Of a DNA stretch of 64,000 nucleotides, positions 26,256 to 35,653 are shown in pieces. The stretch is taken from positions 1 through 64,000 of the forward strand of contig JAHBUC010000010.1 of NCBI GenBank assembly GCA_019638275.1, in the 5' to 3' direction. The notes under the pieces are model-generated. The model worked only from the letters and a program-made list of their open reading frames with translations, did not search any database and was not told the origin of the DNA. How positions within the stretch are numbered: position 1 is the stretch's first letter; every line of letters starts with the position of its first letter. Made by a program: the position numbers and the translations under genes. Source of the DNA: Cyclobacteriaceae bacterium. Its GTDB lineage: Bacteria; Bacteroidota; Bacteroidia; Cytophagales; Cyclobacteriaceae.

Positions 26256-27122
26256 ATGAAACGTATACTCGTACCCACCGATTTTTCTGAAAATGCATCA
26301 CATGCCATTGAATATGCCGCTGAGACGGCCAAAGCTGTTGGTGCAGAACTCATTATTTTGAATGTATACGTACCACCGGTTTCCATGCAAAGCGCCATAC
26401 ACGCTGTAATGGCTGAAGATGTTGGCAGGGAAACAAAGGCAGCGAAAGCAAGATTGAAGACGATCGCAGACACCATTCAGGATGAGTACAAAGGCTTAGC
26501 CTGCACATACGATGTAGCAGTCGGGGAGCCTGTTCCTGAAATTCTTTCCAAGGCGAATGAAAAGAAAGTTGATCTGATTGTTATGGGTACTCAGGGCGCC
26601 AGTAAAGTTGTGAATGTGTTGTTCGGAAGCAACACGGCATCGGTAATCGAGCGGGCGAGTTGCCCCGTGTTGTGTATCCCGTTTAATCTTACTTATAAAA
26701 AACCTGAAAAAATTCTTTTCGCTACAAACTTTGCGTACAGCGATATTGATGGAGCGAAACAATTGGTTGAGCTGGCCAAAGGATTTAAGTCTTCCCTGAT
26801 TTTTGCACATGTGGTTGTAGGTACGGAAGAAACCGATGCTGAACGTGAAGTGATTGAAAAATTTGCTTCTGAAATTAAGCTACAAACGGGGTATCCTCAA
26901 ATAAGCGGCACTGTCATCAGTGACGCCACTATCAATACAGGATTAGATGCGTTGATTGAGAAGCATGGTGCCGATATTATTGCCCTGGCTACACGCAAGC
27001 GAAACGTGTTTCAGAAATTGTTTAATCCGAGCATTACAAAAAAGTATTCCTACCACACCACGGTTCCGCTGTTGGCCTTTCACAACCCGGCTGATGAGGA
27101 GCAGACGGGTAAGGATTTTTAA
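26256..27122 (+). CDS. Universal stress protein, two tandem Usp domains
   Basis: A 288-residue protein with two UspA folds. The first starts RILVPTDFSENASHAIEYA and carries the ATP-binding pattern G-x2-G-x9-G-S in MGTQGASKVVNVLFGSN. The second (from about residue 147, KILFATNFAYSDIDGAKQL) has lost that glycine motif (ALATRKRNVFQKL). Such tandem proteins respond to starvation and redox stress; the role here is unknown. A hairpin (27122-27149) follows the stop. Confidence 0.92.
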   Translation: MKRILVPTDFSENASHAIEYAAETAKAVGAELIILNVYVPPVSMQSAIHAVMAEDVGRETKAAKARLKTIADTIQDEYKGLACTYDVAVGEPVPEILSKANEKKVDLIVMGTQGASKVVNVLFGSNTASVIERASCPVLCIPFNLTYKKPEKILFATNFAYSDIDGAKQLVELAKGFKSSLIFAHVVVGTEETDAEREVIEKFASEIKLQTGYPQISGTVISDATINTGLDALIEKHGADIIALATRKRNVFQKLFNPSITKKYSYHTTVPLLAFHNPADEEQTGKDF

Positions 27123-27149
27123 CACTCTATTGTCCAGAGAAAAGAGTGT
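27122..27149 (+). terminator. Hairpin after the universal stress protein gene
   Basis: ACACTCT (27122-27128) and AGAGTGT (27143-27149) form a perfect 7-bp stem right at the stop codon, with flanking T- and A-rich bases that can extend it. It lacks a clear T-run, so terminator function is tentative. Confidence 0.4.
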
Positions 27150-27241
27150 AAAACCGCTCACATAAATTGCCCACTTATCTTGCTGATTGGCATGGGTTTA
27201 TCCTGCCATGTGCATATTTTGCCGACTGCTAAAATCCACGA

Positions 27242-29800
27242 ATGCATATGAAGATAAAACTACTCGTAAGTTGTGCGGCCATTGTATTGGCCTTACTGGC
27301 AGGCGCACACCCTGCCGAAGCTCAGAAGAAATCAAAAGTCAAGCAGACTACACCACCGGCTGCTGCGCCAAAAGCCGATACTACAAAAGCCCGTAGCGCA
27401 AGCGGTTTAAAACCCTATAACCAGGTCATCACTGCAAAGGCTAAAAGCCAGTCGGGGCTATTCACCGTGCACAAGGTGAATGAAGATTATTTCTTTGAAA
27501 TACCCGAATCGATATTGGGCCGTGAGTTCATGGCGGTAACCCGGTCGATAAAAACACCATCAGGTGCGGGTTATGGCGGTGAACAAATTAACCGGCAAGT
27601 ACTGCGTTGGGAAAAAGGCCCTAACAATAAATTGTTTTTGCGCGCTGTGTTGTACATCAATGCCAGTGGCGATTCTACCAAACCCATTATGGAGGCTGTT
27701 CGCAACTCAAACGTTGAGCCTATTGCACATGCGTTTGATGTAAAGGCTATTAAAGACGGAAAGAGCTATGTAATTAATGTGAATGAATTCTTTAATGGCG
27801 ATCATCAGTTGGTTTCATTAAGCCCTGCCACGAAAAGACGTTTTAGCCTTGGTGGTCTGCAGAAGGATCGCTCTTACATTTCCAGTATTAAATCATTTCC
27901 GATCAACACAGAGGTTCGGACAGTCAAGACTTTTGCGTCTAACCTACCTGCTCCGTCAGGATCAAATGCAGTAACACAACTGCCAGCGGGTGCCAGTACG
28001 GGTTTTGTTACCATTGAGATGAATGTTTCCATGATTTTGTTGCCAGAAGTGCCCATGCGGAAACGCTTTTTTGATAATCGCGTTGGCTTCTTCGCCAATG
28101 GGTATACTGTTTATGGTGAAGAATCGCAGCGTGCAGATCGTGAAGTGTTTGCTGTTCGTTGGAGGTTGGAGCCTAAGCCTGAAGATGTGGAAAAGATGAA
28201 GCGAGGCGAATTGGTTGAGCCCATTAAACCGATCGTTTTTTATATTGATCCAGCTACACCGGTGAAGTGGAGAAAGTATTTGAAGCAAGGTGTTGAAGAC
28301 TGGCAGGTGGCGTTCGAGCAGGCTGGTTTTAAAAATGCCATCCTGGCCAAAGAAGTACCGCAAGGTGATACTACCATCAGTACTGAAGATGCCCGCTATT
28401 CCTTCATTCGCTATTTTGCTTCGGATATTCAGAATGCCTACGGACCGAATGTACACGATCCCCGCACGGGTGAAATTCTGGAAAGCCATATCGGGTGGTA
28501 TCACAACGTGATGAACCTGTTAACAAACTGGTACACCATTCAAGCTGCTGCAGTTGATCCGCGCGCGCGTACGAAACAGTTTGATGATGAATTGATGGGT
28601 CAGCTCGTACGTTTTGTAGCGGCACATGAAGTGGGGCATACCATTGGTTTGCGTCACAATTTCGGCTCAAGCTACGCCACTCCGGTTGAAAAACTGCGCG
28701 ATAAAGAGTTTCTACAGAAATATCGTCATACCGCATCCATTATGGATTATGCACGCTTTAATTATGTGGCTCAGCCGGAAGATAATATTCCTGCGGAGTT
28801 GCTTTTCCAGGCGTTGGTTTTATGATCGCTGGGCAGTGAATGAGGTATAAGCCCAATCTTTTGACTGCAAGGATCCTGAAGAAGATAAGAAAGTGTTGAA
28901 CAAATGGTATTAAGCCACGCCAATGATCCTATGTATTGGTTTGGTACTGAAATCAACTCCTATGATCCACGTTCACAGAATGAAGACCTGGGCAACAACT
29001 CCATGAAGGCCAGTGAGTATGGTATAAAGAACCTGAAACGCATTCTGCCTGAGTTGGAAGGTTGGTATAAAGAAGAAGCCGAGAAGTACGATGCATTAAA
29101 TGATATGTATAACCAGGTAGTTGGTCAGTTCCGCAGGTATATGGGGCACGTAACCAAGAATATTGGTGGTATCTATGAAACTCCAAAAAGTTATGAGCAG
29201 ACCGGAATGGTGTATGAGCCAACGCCAAAAGCTTTACAAAAAGATGCCGTAGCTTTTTTAAACAAGCAATTGTTTGAAACACCTACCTGGATGTTGGATC
29301 AGAAAGTATTGAGTAAGATTAAGCCAGGTTCAGGCGTGGATCAGCTTCAATCCATTCAGCAATCAACCATCAACAGCATTTTTGATTACGCGCGTATGCA
29401 ACGCTTAATTGAAACGCATGCAGCCAATGCCAATGCATATGGTTTGGATGAATTATTCACCGATGTACGTTCGGGCATCTGGTCGGAGTTACGTTCCCGC
29501 AGGGCTATTGATGTATACCGCAGAAACCTGCAGAAGGTGCATCTTGAGAAGATGATTGCATTATTGAATCCGGCTGATCGGACTTCCTCGGGTGGCCCTG
29601 GCTTCTCCAGTCCGTTTGCTCCACCAGCTTCACCTGTGGCTGATCCGAAGATGAGTGATGTGATTTCAGTAACACGTGGCCATTTGGTGGCGTTGCGCAG
29701 CGACATCAACGCAGCTTTGCCCGGCATCAGTGATAAGATGAGTCGTTACCACTTGCAAGATGTGGTTACGCGAATCAACCAGGCTTTGGAGCCGAAGTAA
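27242..29800 (+). pseudogene. Zinc metalloprotease (DUF5117/DUF4953 type), frame disrupted near 28805-28915
   Basis: Together the pieces encode an approximately 850-residue secreted metalloprotease. The first part (27242-28825) has a signal peptide ending AEA and the zinc motif HEVGHTIGLRH, preceded by a DUF5117-like segment (GLFTVHKVNEDYFFEIPES). The second part (28904-29800) continues the same family from SHANDPMYWFGTE to the C-terminus and is in the same frame. Between them protein-like sequence hops frames: RRWFYDRWAVNE, then YKPN, then FDCKDPEEDKKVLNKWY, then SHANDPMY. This implies about four single-base indels within 100 nt with net restoration. Either the gene is recently broken or this stretch is poorly assembled; the intact flanks favour an assembly error. 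Confidence 0.8.
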
Positions 29801-29830
29801 CAGGCTGAGAAATATACTTATGTTCAAATT

Positions 29831-29862
29831 AAAGGCTCGTGGTGACACGGGCCTTTTGCTTT
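29831..29862 (+). terminator. Intrinsic terminator after the metalloprotease
   Basis: AAAGGCTCGTG (29831-29841) pairs with CACGGGCCTTT (29846-29856) over 11 bp with one G-T wobble and a GTGA loop, followed by the T-rich tail TTGCTTTT. Confidence 0.85.
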
Positions 29863-29888
29863 TATAGTGCAAAGTCTTTTCTAAGAAT

Positions 29889-29896
29889 TATTTTTG
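29889..29896 (+). promoter_or_regulatory. -7 promoter box TATTTTTG next to the hrpB start
   Basis: TATTTTTG is a perfect TAnnTTTG box ending 6 nt before the ATG at 29903. With a start of transcription about 7 nt downstream, the mRNA would be nearly leaderless. No -33 element at normal spacing is seen. Confidence 0.4.
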
Positions 29897-29902
29897 CGCC
29901 TT

Positions 29903-32371
29903 ATGCATTACCCCGTCCAGGAAATTCTTCCCGAGTTAAAGGAAAGACTGACAGCAAATAATCGATTAATTCTGCAGGCGCCTCCGGGTGCGGGTAAGTC
30001 GACTATTGTACCATTAGCCTTAATGGATGAGTTGTGGCTGCAGGGTAAGAAAATTATTATGCTGGAACCGCGAAGACTGGCTGCGCGGTCAGTTGCCATG
30101 CGCATGGCTTCCTTACTGGAAGAAGAAATCGGTAAAAGGGTTGGTTATCGGGTGCGCTTTGAAAATAAGGTGAGCAATCAAACCCGTATTGAAGTCGTTA
30201 CCGAAGGCATTCTTACCCGCATGATTCAGCGCGACAATGCGCTGGAAGATGTAGGCCTCGTCATCTTTGACGAATTTCATGAACGAAGCCTGCAAGCCGA
30301 TCTCGCGTTAGCCTTAGTGCTCCAGGCGCAACAGGTTCTGCGCAATGATTTGCGGTTGCTCATCATGTCAGCAACATTGGATGAGAAAGGGCTCTCTGAA
30401 AAACTGAGAGCACCTGTGGTGAGCAGCCAGGGAAAGCAGTATCCGGTTGCGGTGAGGTATTTGGGTGATAATAAGGATGTGCATGTTTCTATCCATGTAG
30501 CTAAAGCAATTAAAAGAGCATGGGCCGAAGAAGATGGAGATGTGCTGGCTTTCTTACCCGGAGCAGGCGAGATAAAGCGAACGGTCGAGTTACTGGAGCA
30601 AGAAAATATTTCCGCACTACTTTTTCCGTTGTATGGTGATCTGCCTTTTAAAAAGCAACAGGAGGCCATTCTGCCCGATCCGCAAGGCAAGCGAAAGATT
30701 GTGCTGGCCACCAGCATAGCCGAAACTTCACTTACGATTGAAGGCATCCGCATGGTTATTGATTCAGGACTTTCGCGAGTGCCGAAATTCGATCCGCGCA
30801 GTGGATTGACACGACTGGAAACGGTTCGTGTTACGCAAGATGCTGCCGATCAACGCACTGGTCGTGCCGGGCGACTTGCATCAGGAGTTTGTTACCGGTT
30901 GTGGAGTGAGGCTACTCAACGCAATCTGCAAGCAAACCGTAAACCGGAAATCCTGGAGGCCGACCTTAGCTCATTGGTTTTGGAGTTGGCTGCATGGGGA
31001 GTAAGCGATGTAAATAGTTTGACATGGATTACTTCACCTCCAATAGGTGCTGTGAGTCAGGCGAAGGAACTGTTAACCATTTTGGGGGCATTGGATGAAG
31101 ATCGTGTTACCAAACATGGTAAAGCGATGGCTGAATTACCTACGCATCCGCGGATTGCCCACATGTTGGTGAGTAACGTAGCCTCATCGCTGGCTGCTGA
31201 TGTTGCTGCCTTGCTGGAGGAACGCGATCCGCTAAATACTTCGGGTAGTGCCGACCTCACGCTGCGATTGGAAGTCCTGAGGAAATGGAGAAATAGGGAA
31301 TATGTTCATGCAGATCGGAATGTGTTGGAGCGCATTGAGCGACTGGCGCAATCGTGGCGGAAAGTGTTTTCAGTGCCTGCTGAAAATGAACTTGTAAGTG
31401 ATTATGAGGTTGGCAAACTATTGGCGTTGGCATACCCTGATCGCATAGCCAAACGTGTGGAGAAGCATAATGAACGTTATAAACTAGTGAATGGCCGGAT
31501 TGCAAAACTCCCCTCACATGATCCGTTGATGCATGCTGAATGGTTGGTGGTGGCTCAACTGGATGCCGGTACCGGAGAAGGGAAAATATTTCTGGCAGCG
31601 CCCATTCATACAGAAGATCTGATTTCAATAGCTACCCCGGTTCAGGAAGTTCGTTGGAATAAGGAGCGAGGAGCGGTTGAAGGTGTTGAAGAGCTGAAAA
31701 TCGGTAATCTTGTTTTATCCAGGTCAAAGTTAAGCTCATTTACAGACGAGAAGCGTATTGAGATTTTATGCACTGCAATTCAGGAAGAAGGAATGGGTGT
31801 GTTTGATTTTTCGGAGACGGTTCGTGACTTGCAGGCGAGGGTAGGTAGTCTTCGTGTTTGGCGACAAAACGAAGACTGGCCTGATTTATCGGATGTATAC
31901 TTGCTGCATCATGTTCACGATTGGATTCCTCCATTTTTGCAGCATGTCAATTCGTTCATTGAGTTACAGAAACTTGATTGGTATTCCGTACTGATATCAC
32001 AAATCCCGTGGGATATGCAACGCAAACTGGATGAGCTTGCTCCCTCACGATTGGAAGTGCCCAGTGGTTCTATGATCAAGATTCAATATTTCAATGACGG
32101 ACGCACACCGGTAATGGAGGTACGCCTGCAAGAATGTTTTGGTATGTTGGAAACACCAACGGTAAACGAAGGTCGGGTAAAAATTCTCATGCATTTGCTT
32201 TCTCCTGGTTATAAGCCCGTGCAGGTAACGCAAGATCTAAAAAGTTTCTGGGGCACAACCTATCACGAAGTGAAGAAAGAACTTAAAAGACGTTACCCCA
32301 AACATGCCTGGCCGGATGATCCATGGACAGCGAAAGCGGTGAGGGGAGTGGTTAGGCGAAAGACTTCCTAA
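29903..32371 (+). CDS. hrpB: ATP-dependent helicase HrpB
   Basis: An 822-residue DEAH-type helicase. Motif I is APPGAGKST (residues 26-34), motif II is FDEFHERS, motif III SATLD, and motif VI TGRAGRLASG. The C-terminal HrpB-specific region includes LSPGYKPVQVTQDLKSFW and the ending HAWPDDPWTAKAVRG, which are diagnostic. The biological substrate of HrpB is unknown, though it is thought to act on RNA. A TTG at 29894 is in frame but the ATG at 29903 gives the usual beginning (YPVQEILPEL). Confidence 0.96.
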   Translation: MHYPVQEILPELKERLTANNRLILQAPPGAGKSTIVPLALMDELWLQGKKIIMLEPRRLAARSVAMRMASLLEEEIGKRVGYRVRFENKVSNQTRIEVVTEGILTRMIQRDNALEDVGLVIFDEFHERSLQADLALALVLQAQQVLRNDLRLLIMSATLDEKGLSEKLRAPVVSSQGKQYPVAVRYLGDNKDVHVSIHVAKAIKRAWAEEDGDVLAFLPGAGEIKRTVELLEQENISALLFPLYGDLPFKKQQEAILPDPQGKRKIVLATSIAETSLTIEGIRMVIDSGLSRVPKFDPRSGLTRLETVRVTQDAADQRTGRAGRLASGVCYRLWSEATQRNLQANRKPEILEADLSSLVLELAAWGVSDVNSLTWITSPPIGAVSQAKELLTILGALDEDRVTKHGKAMAELPTHPRIAHMLVSNVASSLAADVAALLEERDPLNTSGSADLTLRLEVLRKWRNREYVHADRNVLERIERLAQSWRKVFSVPAENELVSDYEVGKLLALAYPDRIAKRVEKHNERYKLVNGRIAKLPSHDPLMHAEWLVVAQLDAGTGEGKIFLAAPIHTEDLISIATPVQEVRWNKERGAVEGVEELKIGNLVLSRSKLSSFTDEKRIEILCTAIQEEGMGVFDFSETVRDLQARVGSLRVWRQNEDWPDLSDVYLLHHVHDWIPPFLQHVNSFIELQKLDWYSVLISQIPWDMQRKLDELAPSRLEVPSGSMIKIQYFNDGRTPVMEVRLQECFGMLETPTVNEGRVKILMHLLSPGYKPVQVTQDLKSFWGTTYHEVKKELKRRYPKHAWPDDPWTAKAVRGVVRRKTS

Positions 32372-32377
32372 AGGTTG

Positions 32378-32425
32378 CCAGTTTCCGGTCGTCAGTCATC
32401 CGGTTTACCGGAAGCTGATAACTGG
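32378..32425. repeat. Nested palindromic element between convergent hrpB and amylase genes
   Basis: TCCGGT-TT-ACCGGA (32399-32412) sits inside CAG/CTG and an outer CCAGTT/AACTGG pair (32378-32383 and 32420-32425), so the element can fold into one long hairpin. It is built from CCAGT and ACCGG words like the element at 39621-39661. It may act as a bidirectional terminator or be a dispersed intergenic repeat. Confidence 0.55.
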
Positions 32426-32431
32426 TGACTA

Positions 32432-34273
32432 CTATTTCTTTAATTCCAACACAGTCATACTCATTGGTTGAATTTTGAATGCGGTAGACGTACTCATGGA
32501 TTCTCCGGTAAGCACATTGTTTGCTTTTGTAAAACCAGTTGCCCGTTCAGTATATTTTGAAAAGTCCACATCCATTTCCTTGTCATTCGTGTTCATGATG
32601 CACATAATGGTTTGGTTGGTATCGTATCGGAAATAAACATATAAACCATCTACCGGAAGGTAGTGCATAAATTTACCCGTCTTCAACGCTGATGATTGCT
32701 TGCGGAAATTGGCCAATGTTTTAATCAGCGTATAAACTTCCTGTTCTTCAGGTGTTCTTCCCGCTTCGGTAAATTTATTCACCTTGTCGCCTGGCCAGCC
32801 ACCGGGGAAATCCAAACGCACCCAACCATCCGGATTGGTGATTCCTTTCATTAAAATTTCACCACCATAATACATCTGCGGAATACCCCGACAAGTGAGG
32901 AGCCAGGTAAACCCTACTTTTACTTTTTTTACGTCTTCTCCTACAACCGAAAAGAACCGGCTCAGGTCATGGTTATCCAGAAAAATTACTTGCCGCATTG
33001 GATCCTTGTAGATCAGGTCGTTCGAAAGCGTTTGGTATAGTTTGTTTACACCATCTGTCCACCCGAATTTTTCATTTACCGCAGGTTGAATGCCATAAAA
33101 AAGTGTTTGGAAATCGGTAGTCGCCTGCAGGTTGCTTTTAAACGGAATATTCAGGTTGTTTTCGCAGAAGAAGGCCTGGTTGATTACACCGTGCACCCAT
33201 GTTTCACCGAACAGACTTAGCTTTGGATATTCATCCAGCAACGCCTTATTGCATCGGTTCATAAATTCAAGATCGTTATAGGCGTAGGTATCGATGCGGA
33301 AACCATCAACACCAAACTCTTCTACACACCAGATGGCATGTTGAATGAGATAGTTGGCCACGTATGGATTATGATGATTCAAATCCGGCATCATGGGTGT
33401 GAACCAGCCATCGCTCATGATCTTCGTTTCACCGGGTACAGCATGCGGGTCAAACAAAGTCTGGTCTTTGTAGCTCGTATTGGTGTACTTGGGCCACTCA
33501 TGCAACCAGTCGGCCATTGGTTTATCCTGCACGGTGAAATGATAAAGCCCTACGTGGTTGTAAACCGCATCCTGAATCAGTTTCATGCCTCTGCGGTGCA
33601 ACTCATACCCCAATTTTTTGTAGGCTTCTCCACCACCTAACCGGGGTTCAATTTTGTAATGATTGGTAAAAGCATAACCATGCTCGCTTCTGTCGGGCAT
33701 ATCGTTCTCGATTACCGGCATCATCCACAATGCGGTAACCCCCAGATCATTGAGGTAATCCAGGTGATTGATGGCGCCTTGCAAATCACCACCATGTCGG
33801 TGAAAGATTGAATCACGATCAAGCGACTGATCGCGCATTCCTGCAATTCTATCGTTAGCCGGGTCGCCATTGCTGAAACGATCAGGCATTAACAAATAGA
33901 TGAAGTCAGAAGATGTTACGCCTTGTGCGTAGGTAGTTCCATTTCCTGTTCTTTTTGGCTTTAGTGTGTATGGAATAGTAACCGGGTTGCCTTGTCGGAT
34001 TGTAATGTCAAACTTTCCTGCTGATGCTTTTGGGCTAATGGTCAGATCAACAAACAGGTAGTTTGGATTTTCAACGTAGTGAACTTTAGTTATCGTAACT
34101 CCTGCATGCTTTAACGAAACAGCTGGTTTGCCAACGCCTACATCCTTTCCGTAAATCATTACTTGAATGGTGTTGGTTTTCATTCCGGCCCACCAATGGG
34201 GCGGGTATATTTCCGGCTGACTAAAACCTGTAACAACAGGTAGCAAAAAGAGAAATAGTAAATAGCGTTTCAT
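32432..34273 (-). CDS. Secreted alpha-amylase family GH13 (cyclomaltodextrinase/neopullulanase-like)
   Basis: The 613-residue enzyme has a signal peptide ending GFSQ and an N-terminal beta-sandwich beginning PPHWWAGMKTNTIQVMIYG, the domain that marks neopullulanase/cyclomaltodextrinase-type enzymes. The GH13 regions follow: DAVYNH (region I), GFRIDTYAY (II, nucleophile Asp), LFGETW (III, acid/base Glu) and FLDNHD (IV). It hydrolyses starch, pullulan or cyclodextrins outside the cytoplasm, as SusA does in Bacteroides, but no SusC/SusD pair is nearby. No perfect promoter box precedes it. Confidence 0.94.
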   Translation of the reverse strand: MKRYLLFLFLLPVVTGFSQPEIYPPHWWAGMKTNTIQVMIYGKDVGVGKPAVSLKHAGVTITKVHYVENPNYLFVDLTISPKASAGKFDITIRQGNPVTIPYTLKPKRTGNGTTYAQGVTSSDFIYLLMPDRFSNGDPANDRIAGMRDQSLDRDSIFHRHGGDLQGAINHLDYLNDLGVTALWMMPVIENDMPDRSEHGYAFTNHYKIEPRLGGGEAYKKLGYELHRRGMKLIQDAVYNHVGLYHFTVQDKPMADWLHEWPKYTNTSYKDQTLFDPHAVPGETKIMSDGWFTPMMPDLNHHNPYVANYLIQHAIWCVEEFGVDGFRIDTYAYNDLEFMNRCNKALLDEYPKLSLFGETWVHGVINQAFFCENNLNIPFKSNLQATTDFQTLFYGIQPAVNEKFGWTDGVNKLYQTLSNDLIYKDPMRQVIFLDNHDLSRFFSVVGEDVKKVKVGFTWLLTCRGIPQMYYGGEILMKGITNPDGWVRLDFPGGWPGDKVNKFTEAGRTPEEQEVYTLIKTLANFRKQSSALKTGKFMHYLPVDGLYVYFRYDTNQTIMCIMNTNDKEMDVDFSKYTERATGFTKANNVLTGESMSTSTAFKIQPMSMTVLELKK

Positions 34274-34308
34274 GGGATTTCATTCGTTTGCAATGGCCTA
34301 AAACAATA

Positions 34309-34329
34309 ATCGCGGCACCTGGCCGCGAT
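34309..34329 (-). terminator. Terminator-like hairpin after the SPOR/OmpA gene
   Basis: ATCGCGGC (34309-34316) and GCCGCGAT (34322-34329) form a perfect 8-bp GC-rich stem with a 5-nt loop. On the minus strand it follows the stop of the SPOR/OmpA gene and is trailed by TATTGTTTT. Confidence 0.7.
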
Positions 34330-34353
34330 CATTTCAATTCCGTTAAAGTTACA

Positions 34354-35568
34354 TTAGTCTTCCAATATCTCAATCTCAATCCGGTTATTTAATCGGGCTG
34401 CAGATGGTGCTCCCTGCTTCACCAGCATTTCCATTCCGCCCCATGCATAAATGTCCATTCGTTTCTTTTCTATGCCATTGTCAACCAGGTATTGTTGAAT
34501 TGTTTCTGCTCGCGATTTTGACAGTTCTTTTCCATTTCCGGTTTTTGATTTTGATCCGGCCATAGCAAAATAGTTTTTGTTATCGCCTAATGTAGTTATG
34601 CGAATGCTCTTGTCGTTGCCATTGTTGTGCCCGTGAATTTTGATTTTATAATTCGGGTTAAGCTTCATCATGTTCACCAGTTCATCCAATTCTTCTTTGG
34701 AGGCAGGTGTCATCACCACGGCATCTTTATAAAATGAAACATTATACATTACCGAAACATCACCTTTTTTCAGTCGCTCTAACTTGTAAGGAATTACCCA
34801 GGCGCCTTTTTCATCCTGGGTTGCATCCGGTGTTTGGCTCGGGTTGTTATAATCGATGATTTTAATTTCTTCTTTGAATCCAAAAATACCACACACGATA
34901 GTAAGCGGGATTGCCGGATCGGTAGGGCGGTGAACATCGGCATAGGTGTTGGAGGGATATGTTGCCAAATCACGTCCCTGCATTCTGTCAACATTGTGTA
35001 GCGTAGTTGCAAGTGACTGGCCATCCGCAGTGCTTACTACAAATTTAAAGTACTTGCCTTTTGCCGGTGGCAGAGGTTTATCTTCCGGTTCTTCTACCGG
35101 GTTTGTTACGGGTTGCTCCTGTGGTTCTTCTACGGGTTTATCAACCGGCTCTTTCACTTCCTCCTTTGGTTGCTCAACCGGTTTGATTTCTTCAACAGGT
35201 GTTATTACAGGGTCTTCCTTCGGTTGAGGTTTTGTAACCACAGGTGTTTCGGCTTCTTTTGTAGTGAGTGGGCCCTTGTATAACCAGGCATCTTCAAACT
35301 CAGAGTTTTTTTGCAGATGAACCGTCAGGCGTCTTGCATCTTCACGGTTTGCAGTTTTCAAAACATAAATGTATGTAAGCTTACTGTTTTCATGAATGCC
35401 TTGCCGGGCATCATACTTAGCGTTCCGGGCATAACCGGTAAACGCATCCGCATATTTCTGAACACGATAGGCACCAATTACAACATAATAATCCTGGGCC
35501 TGAATGGTCAGGGCAGCAGTGATCAATAAAATAATGAGAATCGATTTTCTGGAGTTGAGGGTCATCAT
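34354..35568 (-). CDS. OmpA-family protein with N-terminal SPOR-like domain
   Basis: A 404-residue exported protein. After a signal peptide (ending IQAQ, about residue 25) comes a SPOR-like segment (DYYVVIGAYRVQKYADAF), then a Pro/Glu/Lys linker of repeated EEPxEKPVEEP-like words (about 112-170), then a C-terminal OmpA peptidoglycan-binding domain with IKIHGHNNG, LSKSRAETIQQYLVDNGI and NNRIEIEI. Both domains bind peptidoglycan, so the protein probably tethers the outer membrane to the wall. Met1 and Met2 are adjacent start choices. Confidence 0.88.
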   Translation of the reverse strand: MMTLNSRKSILIILLITAALTIQAQDYYVVIGAYRVQKYADAFTGYARNAKYDARQGIHENSKLTYIYVLKTANREDARRLTVHLQKNSEFEDAWLYKGPLTTKEAETPVVTKPQPKEDPVITPVEEIKPVEQPKEEVKEPVDKPVEEPQEQPVTNPVEEPEDKPLPPAKGKYFKFVVSTADGQSLATTLHNVDRMQGRDLATYPSNTYADVHRPTDPAIPLTIVCGIFGFKEEIKIIDYNNPSQTPDATQDEKGAWVIPYKLERLKKGDVSVMYNVSFYKDAVVMTPASKEELDELVNMMKLNPNYKIKIHGHNNGNDKSIRITTLGDNKNYFAMAGSKSKTGNGKELSKSRAETIQQYLVDNGIEKKRMDIYAWGGMEMLVKQGAPSAARLNNRIEIEILED

Positions 35569-35586
35569 GAATCGAATATTAACTGC

Positions 35587-35616
35587 TAAAGTTAATAATC
35601 AGGCCTAAAAACTCAA
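35587..35616 (-). promoter_or_regulatory. Promoter for the SPOR/OmpA gene (TTG-N19-TAACTTTA)
   Basis: On the minus strand TTG (35616-35614), 19 nt, then TAACTTTA (35594-35587), a one-mismatch -7 box, 18 nt before the start codon at 35568. Confidence 0.4.
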
Positions 35617-35653
35617 GGCTTAGGTGCATTTAACTTGTGCTCAGGTTTTATTT

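Noticed and set aside
27962..28504. 180-codon frame antisense to the metalloprotease
   Set aside because: Shadow of the conserved protease frame; no family features.
29894..29902. TTG start for hrpB
   Set aside because: The TTG is part of the -7 box TATTTTTG; the ATG at 29903 gives the usual N-terminus.
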